A stretch of DNA of 32,917 bases, taken from Flavobacteriaceae bacterium (GTDB lineage Bacteria; Bacteroidota; Bacteroidia; Flavobacteriales; Flavobacteriaceae). A model generated the notes under the pieces. It did no database searches. It was not told the origin of the DNA and saw nothing but the letters and a program-made list of their open reading frames with translations. The position numbers and the translations under genes were made by a program. Shown in pieces: positions 21,811 through 30,450 of this stretch (its first letter is position 1; every line of letters starts with the position of its first letter). The stretch lies in NCBI GenBank assembly GCA_024644725.1, contig JAHEHE010000025.1, positions 1 through 32,917 on the forward strand. Reading direction: 5' to 3'.

Positions 21811-24800
21811 TTAAAGACCGCTGCCTTCAATCCAGGGCGCACCTGCTTGTTTAAGCTCGTCGATCAGCCCGGGAATTGTTGTTTCATCGATTCTTTTCAA
21901 TTCACTTTTAATGGCATTCAATCGTTCAGTAGCCAACTGAAGGGTTGCTTTGTGCGTACCCGTCGGTCCGTAGGTTGAACTGCTTAGGGCATTTCTTGCC
22001 ACTCCGTCAGCTGATTGAGGGGTAGGTTTGCTTTGTTCCCCAATTTCGGCCTTGGTTTTATTTCCGGTGAGTCTTTCATCCAGGTCGAGAAGGTCAATTC
22101 TGGTTTTCTCGATTTTCTCAGCAAGATCCGTCGAGGCTCCCTCCGCTTTGTCCAGGGCGCTCTTCATGGCTGCCACAACTTTCATGTCGCGAGACAGAAC
22201 TTGTTGGGTAGCGGTTAGATCTTCTTTGAAACTGAAGTAATTTTCTCTGAATGCATCAATCTCATCGAAAGAAGCTCTTGGGAGTGCTCCCTCTCGGAGA
22301 GAAACCACTTCAAATGTTTGAGGCTGCCCCAGGGCAGTCGCAATACCATTTTCTCTTTTCGCAAGCGATACGGAATAGGTTCCCGGCGTCACCATGAACT
22401 CGGCTCTTTCCCAGTCACTAACCTCTTTCTTTTTGAGCAGCTCACCGGTTTTATCCGGATAAGCCAGATTCCAACTGACCTGATTGAAGCCTTTCTTGTT
22501 TGTGCCTTCAATGGTTCTAATCACACGGCCCTGATCGTCCTTGACCGTTAGAATTAATCCGGGGCCCTGTTGTCTTCTTTCCTGCTCCAACGCCTCCCAA
22601 CCCGGGAAGCTTCTGTCTGTTTTTTCTCTTACCGATCGGACGTCCTTGATCGAAGGCAAAGAATCTGGCAGGTAATAGTTGAAAACTGCCCCAAACGGTG
22701 GATTTTTCGCAGCATAACTGGCATCTCCCTGCCCGTATACACCATCTTTTTGAACGTACCAATAGGCTTTTTTAACCGGGAAGAGCACAGTCTCAGATTT
22801 GGCTTTGGCCGGATCGAATTCTCTCAAAGGCGAGATATCGTCCAGGATATAGAAACCACGACCAAAGGAAGCACAAACCAAGTCATTTTCACGTCGCTGA
22901 ATCGTTAGATCCCTGAAGGAAATCGTAGGAAGTCCTCCTTTGAGCTGAATCCAGTTCGTTCCTCCATCATAGGTAAAGTAAATGCCAAACTCCGTTGCGG
23001 CGAACAACATGTCTTTTTTTATGTGATCCTGAACCAGTCTCCAGGTCAATAGCCTGTTGGGAAGGTTTCCGTTGATTGACACCCAAGTCTTTCCCTTGTT
23101 CGTACTCTTGATCAGATAAGGCTTGAAGTCTCCGTATTTGTGATTGTCAAGTGCCGCATAAACGGTCCCTGCATCAAAAAGATCGGCCCGGATGTCATTG
23201 ACAAATGCCGTTGAGGGAATTCCTTTGATGGAGCCCACCTCAATTCGGTTCCATGACGAACCTCCATTTTCAGTGACCTGGATGATTCCGTCATCGGTTC
23301 CGGCGTAAATCAGTCCTTCCTGCAGAGGAGATTCAGCCAATGAGGTTACTGTATTGTACATGGACATGGCCTTGACATCCCAGGCATTGTCCCAGCTTTG
23401 TTGACCTCCCATGATCGGCAGCTCGATTCGGTTTTCATTCCGTGTGAGATCTTCTGAGATAGGTTCCCAGTCATCACCACGGTTATCCGATTTCCAAACA
23501 CGGTACGATCCGAAATAAAGACGTGTTGGCTTGTGCGGACTCACCAGAATGGGCGCATCCCAGTTGAATCGCTCAGACGGTTCGTCCTTGCGAGCCTGAG
23601 GCTGAATCAAAACCGTCTCGCCAGTCGTCTGGTCGACACGCCAGAGCCTTCCTTCTTGAAATTCTCCGTAGGTGATATCCGGGTTTCCGGGTTCTGTGGC
23701 CGATTGGTGTCCGTCTGCTCCCAGGGTGATCCACCAGTCTGAATTGAGAATACCGATCGAACTCAATGTTCGGGATGGACCTCCGTGCGAACCGTTGTCC
23801 TGTGTACCCCCGTAGATTTTATAAAAAGGCTCCGAATCATCTACCGCTACTTTATAATACTGTGTTATGGGTAAATTGCCCACATACTTCCATTTCGATG
23901 TGAGATCAAACGATTCGTAGAGGCCACCGTCTGTGCCAAACAAAACATAGTTCGGATCTGATTTTTTAAAGGCCATGGCATGGCTGTCGACGTGCTTGTT
24001 CTTTTCATTCATCGTGTAAAAGGTCTTTCCATGATCTTCTGATATTTGCACGTAGTTGTTCATAAGGTAAAGCCTGCCGTTATGGTGCGGCGAGGCATAC
24101 AATTCCTGGTAGTAGTGAGGTCCTGTTCCGCCTGAAACTGCATCGGACTGCTTTTTCCAGGTCAGGCCCTGGTTTTTCGAAATGAATACGCCTCCTTTTG
24201 TTCGGTCGAGTTCAATAGCCGCGTAAATTGTGTTGGGATCGAAGTGGGACATGGCCAGCCCGATCTTACCCAGGTTTGACTTTGGAATTCCACTGGTGAG
24301 TTTCGTCCAGGTCTCTCCTCCATCTGTGGACTTGTGAATACCGGAACCCGGGCCCCCTCCGAGGTACACCGCCACCGTTCTGTGTCGTTGCCAGGTTGCC
24401 GCATAGAGTACATTCGGATCTCTTGGGTCGATCAATAGATCTGTTGCCCCTGTCCATTCGGCGTCGCCCAGGGTCCGTTTCCAGGTTTTGCCTCCATCTG
24501 TTGACTTGAAGACACCTCTTTCTCCACCCTTACTCCACAGGGGTCCCTGAGAAGCTACCCAGATGGTTTTTGGGTCCTCAGGATGAACTATAATTTTTGA
24601 AATATGCTCCGAAGTTTTGAGACCCAGGTTGGTCCAGGTTTTTCCATCATCTTCACTCACATAGATTCCGTCACCGAAACCTACGTGGCGTCCACCGACG
24701 TTTTCACCCGTTCCCACATAAATCCTGTGTGGATTGTTCGGGTCAATGGTGATACAACCAATTGAATAGCTGCTCTGCTTATCAAAAATTGGCGTCCATG

Positions 24801-25035
24801 TCGTCGCCGCATTCTCAGTTTTCCATACACCGCCCGAACCGACTGCAACATACCAGATGTTTTCATTTTCCGGGTGAATCGCAATGTCAGCTATTCTACC
24901 CGAAGTCAGGGCGGGTCCTATATTTCTGAATTTCAACCCCTTGAAGGTATCTGAATTGACTTTTTGAGAAATAGCGAGTTGAAAAGATCCCGCAATTGAC
25001 AAGAGCAGGAACAAATTTCTGAGCGTTTTTAGCAT
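21811..25035 (-). CDS. Large secreted Asp-box (BNR/sortilin-like) beta-propeller protein
   Basis: 1074 residues with a signal peptide (1-23, ends LAISQK). About ten Asp-boxes (S/T-x-D-x-G-x-[TS]-W), such as SEDDGKTW, STDGGKTW, STDGGETW, SKNQGLTW, SEDHGKTF, SDNRGDDW, TENGGSSW, STNKGKTW and TYDGGTNW, mark blades of one or two propellers at about 30-740. Then come a linker, a beta-sandwich (about 830-930, RVIRTIEGTNKKGFNQVSWNL) and a helical C-terminus. Such proteins are often labelled glycosyl hydrolase or Vps10-like, but no catalytic residues can be assigned, so enzymatic activity is uncertain. No type IX sorting domain is evident at the C-terminus. Confidence 0.88.
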   Translation of the reverse strand: MLKTLRNLFLLLSIAGSFQLAISQKVNSDTFKGLKFRNIGPALTSGRIADIAIHPENENIWYVAVGSGGVWKTENAATTWTPIFDKQSSYSIGCITIDPNNPHRIYVGTGENVGGRHVGFGDGIYVSEDDGKTWTNLGLKTSEHISKIIVHPEDPKTIWVASQGPLWSKGGERGVFKSTDGGKTWKRTLGDAEWTGATDLLIDPRDPNVLYAATWQRHRTVAVYLGGGPGSGIHKSTDGGETWTKLTSGIPKSNLGKIGLAMSHFDPNTIYAAIELDRTKGGVFISKNQGLTWKKQSDAVSGGTGPHYYQELYASPHHNGRLYLMNNYVQISEDHGKTFYTMNEKNKHVDSHAMAFKKSDPNYVLFGTDGGLYESFDLTSKWKYVGNLPITQYYKVAVDDSEPFYKIYGGTQDNGSHGGPSRTLSSIGILNSDWWITLGADGHQSATEPGNPDITYGEFQEGRLWRVDQTTGETVLIQPQARKDEPSERFNWDAPILVSPHKPTRLYFGSYRVWKSDNRGDDWEPISEDLTRNENRIELPIMGGQQSWDNAWDVKAMSMYNTVTSLAESPLQEGLIYAGTDDGIIQVTENGGSSWNRIEVGSIKGIPSTAFVNDIRADLFDAGTVYAALDNHKYGDFKPYLIKSTNKGKTWVSINGNLPNRLLTWRLVQDHIKKDMLFAATEFGIYFTYDGGTNWIQLKGGLPTISFRDLTIQRRENDLVCASFGRGFYILDDISPLREFDPAKAKSETVLFPVKKAYWYVQKDGVYGQGDASYAAKNPPFGAVFNYYLPDSLPSIKDVRSVREKTDRSFPGWEALEQERRQQGPGLILTVKDDQGRVIRTIEGTNKKGFNQVSWNLAYPDKTGELLKKKEVSDWERAEFMVTPGTYSVSLAKRENGIATALGQPQTFEVVSLREGALPRASFDEIDAFRENYFSFKEDLTATQQVLSRDMKVVAAMKSALDKAEGASTDLAEKIEKTRIDLLDLDERLTGNKTKAEIGEQSKPTPQSADGVARNALSSSTYGPTGTHKATLQLATERLNAIKSELKRIDETTIPGLIDELKQAGAPWIEGSGL

Positions 25036-25141
25036 GACAGAGGTGAGTTTTAAGTTAGGCTGCCCAATTTAGGAATTCTCTGCGAATATCTTTGACGCCC
25101 CTGTTACAAACCTCTTGTTTTGTTGAAATTCTAAGAAATTG

Positions 25142-25849
25142 TCAATAGCCCTTTAAGGTATAGACGTACTGGATGCGAATAATATCGGTACTTGCCGGAT
25201 TTGTTTTGTCAATTTCACGCTCATAACGATAAAAGAGTCCGAGCCTGCCCCATTTCTTGAATTTGTATTCTGTGCCAAATGTGACTCGAAACTTGTCAAA
25301 ACTCTCATCCTCGTTTCTGTTATTTTCGTGAAAGATTTCTGCCGATAGCAGTGGATCCAGCTTCCATTTTCTGAAGTTGTATTCCGTACCGATTTTCAGA
25401 CGGAGTGTTTGATCCGCAAAATCTCCGTTTTCATTGGTTACCCCGAGCTCATCGCGAGTTTGGTAACGAAAGCGATAATTCAGCCCCAGTCTTTTTACTT
25501 TATGCTTGTACAAGGCATCAGCGTGAAGTCGCACGTAGTTTTCATACCCCTGTTGTTTTCCGGTGTTGTCATTTTTGCTGATCAACCGGAAGCCGAGTGT
25601 TGTTCTGAATCCTTTGAAGATCTCGTAGCCACCCGTCAATTCAGCGAAATACCCATCGATCTCAGAGGAATTTTCTTTGAGCCTCAGCTGACCCTCAAGG
25701 CCCACACGCCATTTCTTGGTGGGTCTGTATCTGAATTCAGCCGACGTCCAGGTCTCCAGGTCCCTGTTTTCTTGTCCTGCAGCATAACCCGATCCCAAAA
25801 GAAAAAATAGACCTGCTAAACAATTGATCAAAAGTTGATTAAGCTTCAC
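25142..25849 (-). CDS. DUF2490 family outer-membrane beta-barrel protein
   Basis: 235 residues. Signal peptide about 1-25 (ends AAGQ). The rest alternates charged and aromatic residues in short amphipathic strands typical of a porin-like barrel: TWTSAEFRYRPTKKWRVGLEGQLRL, then GYEIFKGFRTTLGFRLISK, RLGLNYRFRYQTRDE and WGRLGLFYRYERE. The family is common in Bacteroidota and of unknown function. It is 30 bases downstream of the DUF4956 gene, so the two are likely co-transcribed; no function can be given. Confidence 0.88.
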   Translation of the reverse strand: MKLNQLLINCLAGLFFLLGSGYAAGQENRDLETWTSAEFRYRPTKKWRVGLEGQLRLKENSSEIDGYFAELTGGYEIFKGFRTTLGFRLISKNDNTGKQQGYENYVRLHADALYKHKVKRLGLNYRFRYQTRDELGVTNENGDFADQTLRLKIGTEYNFRKWKLDPLLSAEIFHENNRNEDESFDKFRVTFGTEYKFKKWGRLGLFYRYEREIDKTNPASTDIIRIQYVYTLKGY

Positions 25850-25879
25850 TGTTAAATCTTAGCTGGAGGATTCTCCAAT

Positions 25880-26488
25880 TCAAATGCCCTGGTTTTTAAA
25901 ATAAAAGATGGTAATCTGAACGGACTCCCTCAAGAAATCCACTTTGCCGACGTCAACCCGGTTGATTTCCAAACCCGTGCGCCCCTCGAGGTCTTCGATC
26001 AGCGAAGCCTCGTTTTCGGGTTTGATGTTTTCAATGTTTTCGTAGAGAATTTCCTTGTGAATCTCATGTTTGAAAAGTACGACGCGTTCTATGATGGTCA
26101 TTGAAGTTACTACCAGCAGGTTCGCGCCCAGGATCTCCGCGTAACTCATTTTTTTGTTGGCCAATGCGTTGATAACGGATACACCAATCACAACGAACAA
26201 ATAAGTCATTTCCCGAATGTTCATGGGGGCCGTTCGATATCGAATGATGCCAAAAATGGCGAAGAGCCCCAGGGCCATTCCCAGATCAAGCTCGTATTTT
26301 TTCAACGTGAAACAGAGAAAGAATACGATGATGCTGATCATGTAGAAGGTGAACATGTAATCCCTCCTGCGTGTCGAGGGATAATAAAGATATCGAATGA
26401 TGTAAAACAGGAAAATGAGGTTTAACGCAAAGCGAAAAAGCATCTTGAAAAAATCATCGTCGAATAAAGGGATTTCCAGGAACTCCAT
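25880..26488 (-). CDS. DUF4956 family membrane protein
   Basis: 202 residues. About four membrane segments (15-35, 45-62, 67-80, 90-108, with a further hydrophobic stretch near 118-130) and a cytosolic C-terminal domain (about 140-202, a ferredoxin-like fold ending VQITIFYFKNQG). The highly conserved motif GLFAIFGIIRYRTAPMNIREMTYLFV is present. In other genomes DUF4956 genes often sit beside VTC-type polyphosphate polymerases and CotH-like genes; none is in this window. The neighbour is a DUF2490 barrel. A weak -7-like TATCTTTA lies at 26521-26528. Confidence 0.9.
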   Translation of the reverse strand: MEFLEIPLFDDDFFKMLFRFALNLIFLFYIIRYLYYPSTRRRDYMFTFYMISIIVFFLCFTLKKYELDLGMALGLFAIFGIIRYRTAPMNIREMTYLFVVIGVSVINALANKKMSYAEILGANLLVVTSMTIIERVVLFKHEIHKEILYENIENIKPENEASLIEDLEGRTGLEINRVDVGKVDFLRESVQITIFYFKNQGI

Positions 26489-26555
26489 ATAAAGAATCTA
26501 TTACTGATTTAACTCCGTTTTAAAGATATTATTGCAGGTTGCAGACACGGATGAT

Positions 26556-27575
26556 TCAGGGTATTAAATGAGGTTTGTACGCCTGAAAGGACAAGGTATC
26601 CCCATGTAAGGGAATATTTCCTTCTTCATTTAAAATTCCATCCATCCTCAAATGACTCAGAGTGGGGACACCCTTGTTCATTTTGATCCAAGTTATGTGA
26701 TCAAATGAATTCGGATCCTCATCGTCCTGAGCTCCGCCGGTCGTGCCAAGCATGATGTAGGAATTCTCCCCTTTTTTTTCGTGACTGAAAGAGTGATAGT
26801 GACCGTTGATGACCGTGTGTTTTCTTTTTGTAAGCATTTCTTCCAGCATGCTCCACTCCTCCAGATCTTTATTTTTCCACAAGGGCTTGTGCATCAAAAC
26901 GAAGGTCCAACTCACTTGTGGGTTGGCCTTCATTGCTTCCTCGAAATACATACGCTGCTCCTTGCCTATTGAACCCGTTTTTCTCTCTTCCATATGGTAG
27001 TATTCGGAGTCTGTGTATTCCCCTTCCAGCTCTCCACTGATCATCTTCAGGGCTTTAGCTCGAGCCTCGTAGATCTCCAGCATCCGCTCTTCGTCATAAT
27101 CCTCGCTGTCAAGCATCAGAAATAACACGTCATTGTAGACAAAATGATAATACGTTGGCCCATACCTGGTATTCCAGAATTGTTTCATGACGGGGTTGGT
27201 CAGGTCATGGTTGCCACCCAGATGAAAAAAAGGCTTTTCCAATTTGTCAGCTCGTTGATCAAAATACTCCCACTCTTTTTTCAATTGCAACGTATCCTCG
27301 GTTCCGCCCTCTATAAGATCTCCAACGCTCAAAACAAATCTTGGGTCGAATCGATTGATCTGTTCCACGGCCACCTCAAATATTCTTTTGCGTTCTCCAC
27401 CTGTCAGGTCTGAGATGATTGCAAAGCTGAAATCCCCTTCAACTTCGACGGGCTCTTTATTCCATGGTTTACTCAAACTTTCGATTCCATGAGAGAATGA
27501 GGTCTTTTGTTCATGCGATTCCTTGCAGGCCAGTGCAAAGACGAATATCAGGGTTGAAAAAAATATTCTTTTCAT
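26556..27575 (-). CDS. Metallophosphoesterase lipoprotein
   Basis: 339 residues. Lipoprotein signal with lipobox FALAC (Cys17). The calcineurin-like metal motifs occur in order: ISDLTGG (first Asp; the usual following His is absent), SVGDLIEGG, GGNHDL, and later INGHYHSF. The acceptor could be a nucleotide, phospholipid or protein phosphate. It is exported, so it acts in the periplasm or at the outer membrane. It overlaps the serine hydrolase gene upstream by 4 bases and is co-transcribed with it. Confidence 0.88.
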   Translation of the reverse strand: MKRIFFSTLIFVFALACKESHEQKTSFSHGIESLSKPWNKEPVEVEGDFSFAIISDLTGGERKRIFEVAVEQINRFDPRFVLSVGDLIEGGTEDTLQLKKEWEYFDQRADKLEKPFFHLGGNHDLTNPVMKQFWNTRYGPTYYHFVYNDVLFLMLDSEDYDEERMLEIYEARAKALKMISGELEGEYTDSEYYHMEERKTGSIGKEQRMYFEEAMKANPQVSWTFVLMHKPLWKNKDLEEWSMLEEMLTKRKHTVINGHYHSFSHEKKGENSYIMLGTTGGAQDDEDPNSFDHITWIKMNKGVPTLSHLRMDGILNEEGNIPLHGDTLSFQAYKPHLIP

Positions 27576-28729
27576 GAGTCAAGTTCTTCGAATACAACAT
27601 TGAGAATGTCTTGCATGAGCTCAAACCGAAGTAGAGGACCGTTTTCTGATCGGCTTTGATTGTTGAGCAGAGAAACGCTTATTCCAGAGGAAGGGTCGTA
27701 AAGCATATAGGAACCGTATCCTCTCATTCCGCCTGTGTGCCCAATGAGTAATCGACCCGAGATATAGAACCGTCGCACCCCTAAACCATAGCCGTTCCAA
27801 TAGGGAGAGCCTGAGTCTATGGTTACAATATCCAGCATTTTTTCAAGAGATGCCGGTTCAAGGGCATTTCCATTATAAAGATGTTCAGCCCATAGCGAAA
27901 GATCTTTGGCGGTTGTGAAAATGTCTGCTGCCGCGAAAAAGACACTGTGATAGGCGGGGCCGTATTCATCCTTGATGTTCTCAAGAGTTCCATCACCATC
28001 TCCGTCCCTCCAGGGGTCTGCAATTGGTGAAGGAATAGTTTCATCCGTTCCGAAAAAAGTCTGTCTCAGCTCCAATCGCTGCCAGAATTTTTCTCTCAAA
28101 TAGGCACCAACGCTACGTCCGGAGGCCTCCTTGATGATAAGACCGAGAACAAGATAGTTCGAATTGGAATATTCAAATCGTGCACCGGGATTAAAATTTG
28201 GTTCTCCAATATAACTGAGTATCTCTTCGGTGGGAATTGATGTATCTAGATCACCTTCCACCCTCGGCCAAATATCAGGGTGTTGAAAATAACCTTTAAG
28301 ACCTGAGTAGTGGTTCAAAAGCTGAAAAACGGTAATAGACGGGTCAATATTTTTATTGGTGATCTCAAGAAACTTGGATATTGGATCATCGAGACCAACT
28401 TTTCCTTCTTCCCCTAGTTTGAGAATGGCTGCGGCAATTGCAGTTTTGGTGATGCTGGCAATTCCAAATTTCATTTCTTTGGAAACCGGACTTCCTTCCT
28501 TTGAGATTCCTCCCACAAGGCTCCATTTTTCGAGACCATTCTGTCGGATGGAAACGGAAACGCCTACGAGTTTGTCAATTCCAACACGAGAGTCGACAAG
28601 CGTTTGAAGTTCATCCTGCACACGGTCAGAAGCCGGAGGATCGGTGTGAAGTTTGTCCTCGGAGCAACTCCAAAGAAAAACAAGAAAAACACAGAAAATT
28701 AAAGAATTAAGGATAAGGGATTTTCTCAT
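27572..28729 (-). CDS. Serine hydrolase (class C beta-lactamase-like) lipoprotein
   Basis: 385 residues. Lipoprotein signal with lipobox LWSC (Cys22). Catalytic Ser-x-x-Lys is S92-I-T-K95 (ASITKTAIA), the Tyr motif is EYSNSNY near 196, and the third motif is HTGG (GHTGGMRGYGSY). The family includes D-aminopeptidases, esterases and beta-lactamases; the sequence does not decide which. A beta-lactamase role is unlikely given the lipoprotein anchor and the context. It is first in a two-gene operon with a metallophosphoesterase and divergent from the DegP-like protease. Confidence 0.9.
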   Translation of the reverse strand: MRKSLILNSLIFCVFLVFLWSCSEDKLHTDPPASDRVQDELQTLVDSRVGIDKLVGVSVSIRQNGLEKWSLVGGISKEGSPVSKEMKFGIASITKTAIAAAILKLGEEGKVGLDDPISKFLEITNKNIDPSITVFQLLNHYSGLKGYFQHPDIWPRVEGDLDTSIPTEEILSYIGEPNFNPGARFEYSNSNYLVLGLIIKEASGRSVGAYLREKFWQRLELRQTFFGTDETIPSPIADPWRDGDGDGTLENIKDEYGPAYHSVFFAAADIFTTAKDLSLWAEHLYNGNALEPASLEKMLDIVTIDSGSPYWNGYGLGVRRFYISGRLLIGHTGGMRGYGSYMLYDPSSGISVSLLNNQSRSENGPLLRFELMQDILNVVFEELDS

Positions 28730-28797
28730 GCCAGAATAAATTTATAAACAAATGTAGCAAGTTTGGTCTGCTTTGATGATCAAAAGAAGAAAATAGC

Positions 28798-28805
28798 TAC
28801 TTTTG
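28798..28805 (+). promoter_or_regulatory. -7 box for the secreted protease gene
   Basis: TACTTTTG matches TAnnTTTG exactly; a TTTG lies 22 bases upstream, slightly farther than usual. The box is 17 bases before the ATG at 28823, so the leader is short, and it rules out the longer frame beginning at 28763. Confidence 0.55.
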
Positions 28806-28822
28806 ACCCAAAACAGACAAAT

Positions 28823-29836
28823 ATGAGAGCACTTTTGATTGTATTCATGCTTTTGGCGACGGTTGGCTCGAAAGCTCAATCCCTGAACGATTTGTATCAA
28901 AAAACGAACCCGGCTGTTGTTGTCATCCTCACGGAGCAGAAGGAACTTGTAAGCAGCGGAAAGTTGACAAAGACAGTTACTGCAGGAGGCTTAGGTTCGG
29001 GCTTCCTGATTTCCGAGAATCAGGTTGTCACAGCGGCACATGTGGTACAGGTGGCCGAGAAAGTAAATGTTCAGTTTGTTGACGGGGAAACAATTCCGGC
29101 AAAAGTGATCTCAGCTTACAGTGTGGCCGACGTTGCTCTGCTTGAACTGCTCTGGCCGAAAAAGAATGCTGTTACGGTCAAACTCGCTGACTCCGACCAG
29201 GTCCGTATCGGGGACCAGGTATTTGTGGTCGGGGCTCCCTTTGGCCTCGGACACTCCCTGTCCTCAGGATACGTCAGTGGTAAAATCGACATGAAGAAGG
29301 ATAAGAATCCGTTTACGAATTCGGAGTACATTCAAACTGACGCAGCAATCAATACGGGCAATTCCGGGGGGCCTATGTTTAATATGAACGGTGAAGTTGT
29401 TGGCGTTGTCAGCAATATTCTGACCCAGTCAGGAGGGTTTCAGGGAATCGGTTTTGCCGCTTCCTCGAATATAACCAAAGACCTGCTTTTTGAAAAAAAG
29501 ATCATTTGGAATGGTACGGATGTGCTCCCTCTTACTGGAAAAATGGCAAAGATCTTTAACCTTCCCCAGGAAAGTGGTCTCCTGGTCCAAAGGGTCGTCA
29601 AGGTTTCGCCTTTCGGGATATTGGGAGTTCAGGATGGGGACACTGAGATAATCATCGGTGAAGAAAAACTCATAGTGGGTGGCGACATTATTTTGGAGAT
29701 CAATGGAGTCAAATTCGAAGAGAGTGACGAATCTTTACTGAACATTGCGAGAACCTTTGAAAGAAAGGATAAAGAATCACCCATCGAGTTGAAGGTGCTT
29801 CGAGCCGGTAAAGTCGTGACGTTAGGAAGAAGATAA
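28823..29836 (+). CDS. Secreted DegP/S1C-like trypsin-fold serine protease
   Basis: 337 residues from the ATG at 28823. Signal peptide about 1-19 (ends SKAQ). The catalytic triad is His73 (VVTAAHVV), Asp103 (SVADVALLE) and Ser181 (NTGNSGGPMF). A PDZ-like domain follows from about 230 (LVQRVVKVSPFGILGVQDGD with IILEINGVKF). It probably degrades or refolds damaged exported proteins. It is shorter than E. coli DegP (one PDZ instead of two). Convergent with the NTF2-like gene, whose stop is at the adjacent base. Confidence 0.93.
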   Translation: MRALLIVFMLLATVGSKAQSLNDLYQKTNPAVVVILTEQKELVSSGKLTKTVTAGGLGSGFLISENQVVTAAHVVQVAEKVNVQFVDGETIPAKVISAYSVADVALLELLWPKKNAVTVKLADSDQVRIGDQVFVVGAPFGLGHSLSSGYVSGKIDMKKDKNPFTNSEYIQTDAAINTGNSGGPMFNMNGEVVGVVSNILTQSGGFQGIGFAASSNITKDLLFEKKIIWNGTDVLPLTGKMAKIFNLPQESGLLVQRVVKVSPFGILGVQDGDTEIIIGEEKLIVGGDIILEINGVKFEESDESLLNIARTFERKDKESPIELKVLRAGKVVTLGRR

Positions 29837-30310
29837 TCAGGGTTGATCGCAAGGATCCTTTCGCCTCGTATCAATGAGGTGAACAATTCGCCAAACACCA
29901 TTTGCATCTCTTGTGAGTTGAAAAGCGTCCACCCCACAATGGCTGAACCGGTCATCGACGTAAAAAGCATAATCTGTCCATACTTGAGCGAGGTTATCGT
30001 CAATCCGAACCTCCGTGTTCCAAATTTTTTCGTTCCAGACTTCGGGGTGGGGAGTTCCAATGGCAGTCAGAAATGCCTGGAGCGATCCTTCTTTCAGGAC
30101 GACTTCGCCTGATGCATTCTGATAGGAAGTCATCATTCTCACATCAGGATGAAAGAGGGGCGAAACAACCGAGCTGTCAGCTAATCGCATTCCCTCAAAG
30201 AGTTGGTCAATAACTTCGCGAACTGCCTTTTCACTTTTCGATTGAGAATGGATTGAATGTCCATGCAACAGGGTCGCACACAATAGAAATGGAAGGATGA
30301 TTCTCTTCAT
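29837..30310 (-). CDS. NTF2-like (SnoaL-type) exported protein
   Basis: 157 residues. Signal peptide about 1-22 (ends SIHSQ). The NTF2-like cone fold is suggested by the order REVIDQLFEGMRLADSSVVSPLFHPDVRM, then LAQVWTDYAFYVDDRFSHCGVDAFQLTRDANGVWRIVHLIDTR. Such domains bind or isomerise small ligands, but no catalytic Asp/His set can be assigned. The 3' end directly abuts the protease gene. Confidence 0.87.
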   Translation of the reverse strand: MKRIILPFLLCATLLHGHSIHSQSKSEKAVREVIDQLFEGMRLADSSVVSPLFHPDVRMMTSYQNASGEVVLKEGSLQAFLTAIGTPHPEVWNEKIWNTEVRIDDNLAQVWTDYAFYVDDRFSHCGVDAFQLTRDANGVWRIVHLIDTRRKDPCDQP

Positions 30311-30397
30311 ATTACGAGATTTGAGGTGTTGATCTTCAAATGTAAAAAAAAGAGGGGATTGTCAACATGTTAATAAAGCCTTTCTCGAAACTTCAAA

Positions 30398-30405
30398 TAG
30401 ATTTG
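30398..30405 (+). promoter_or_regulatory. -7 box for the amidohydrolase/topB unit
   Basis: TAGATTTG matches TAnnTTTG. It lies 45 bases before the ATG at 30451 and inside a longer reading frame starting at 30367, which supports the downstream start. The -33 region lacks TTTG. Confidence 0.5.
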
Positions 30406-30450
30406 TATTTTAGACCCCCGTATTCTAACACTACAAATTCCCTGGTAATT

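Noticed and set aside
27572-28729. Antibiotic-resistance beta-lactamase
   Set aside because: The SxxK, YSN and HTGG motifs fit the wider serine-hydrolase family; lipoprotein anchoring and the phosphoesterase partner do not suggest resistance.
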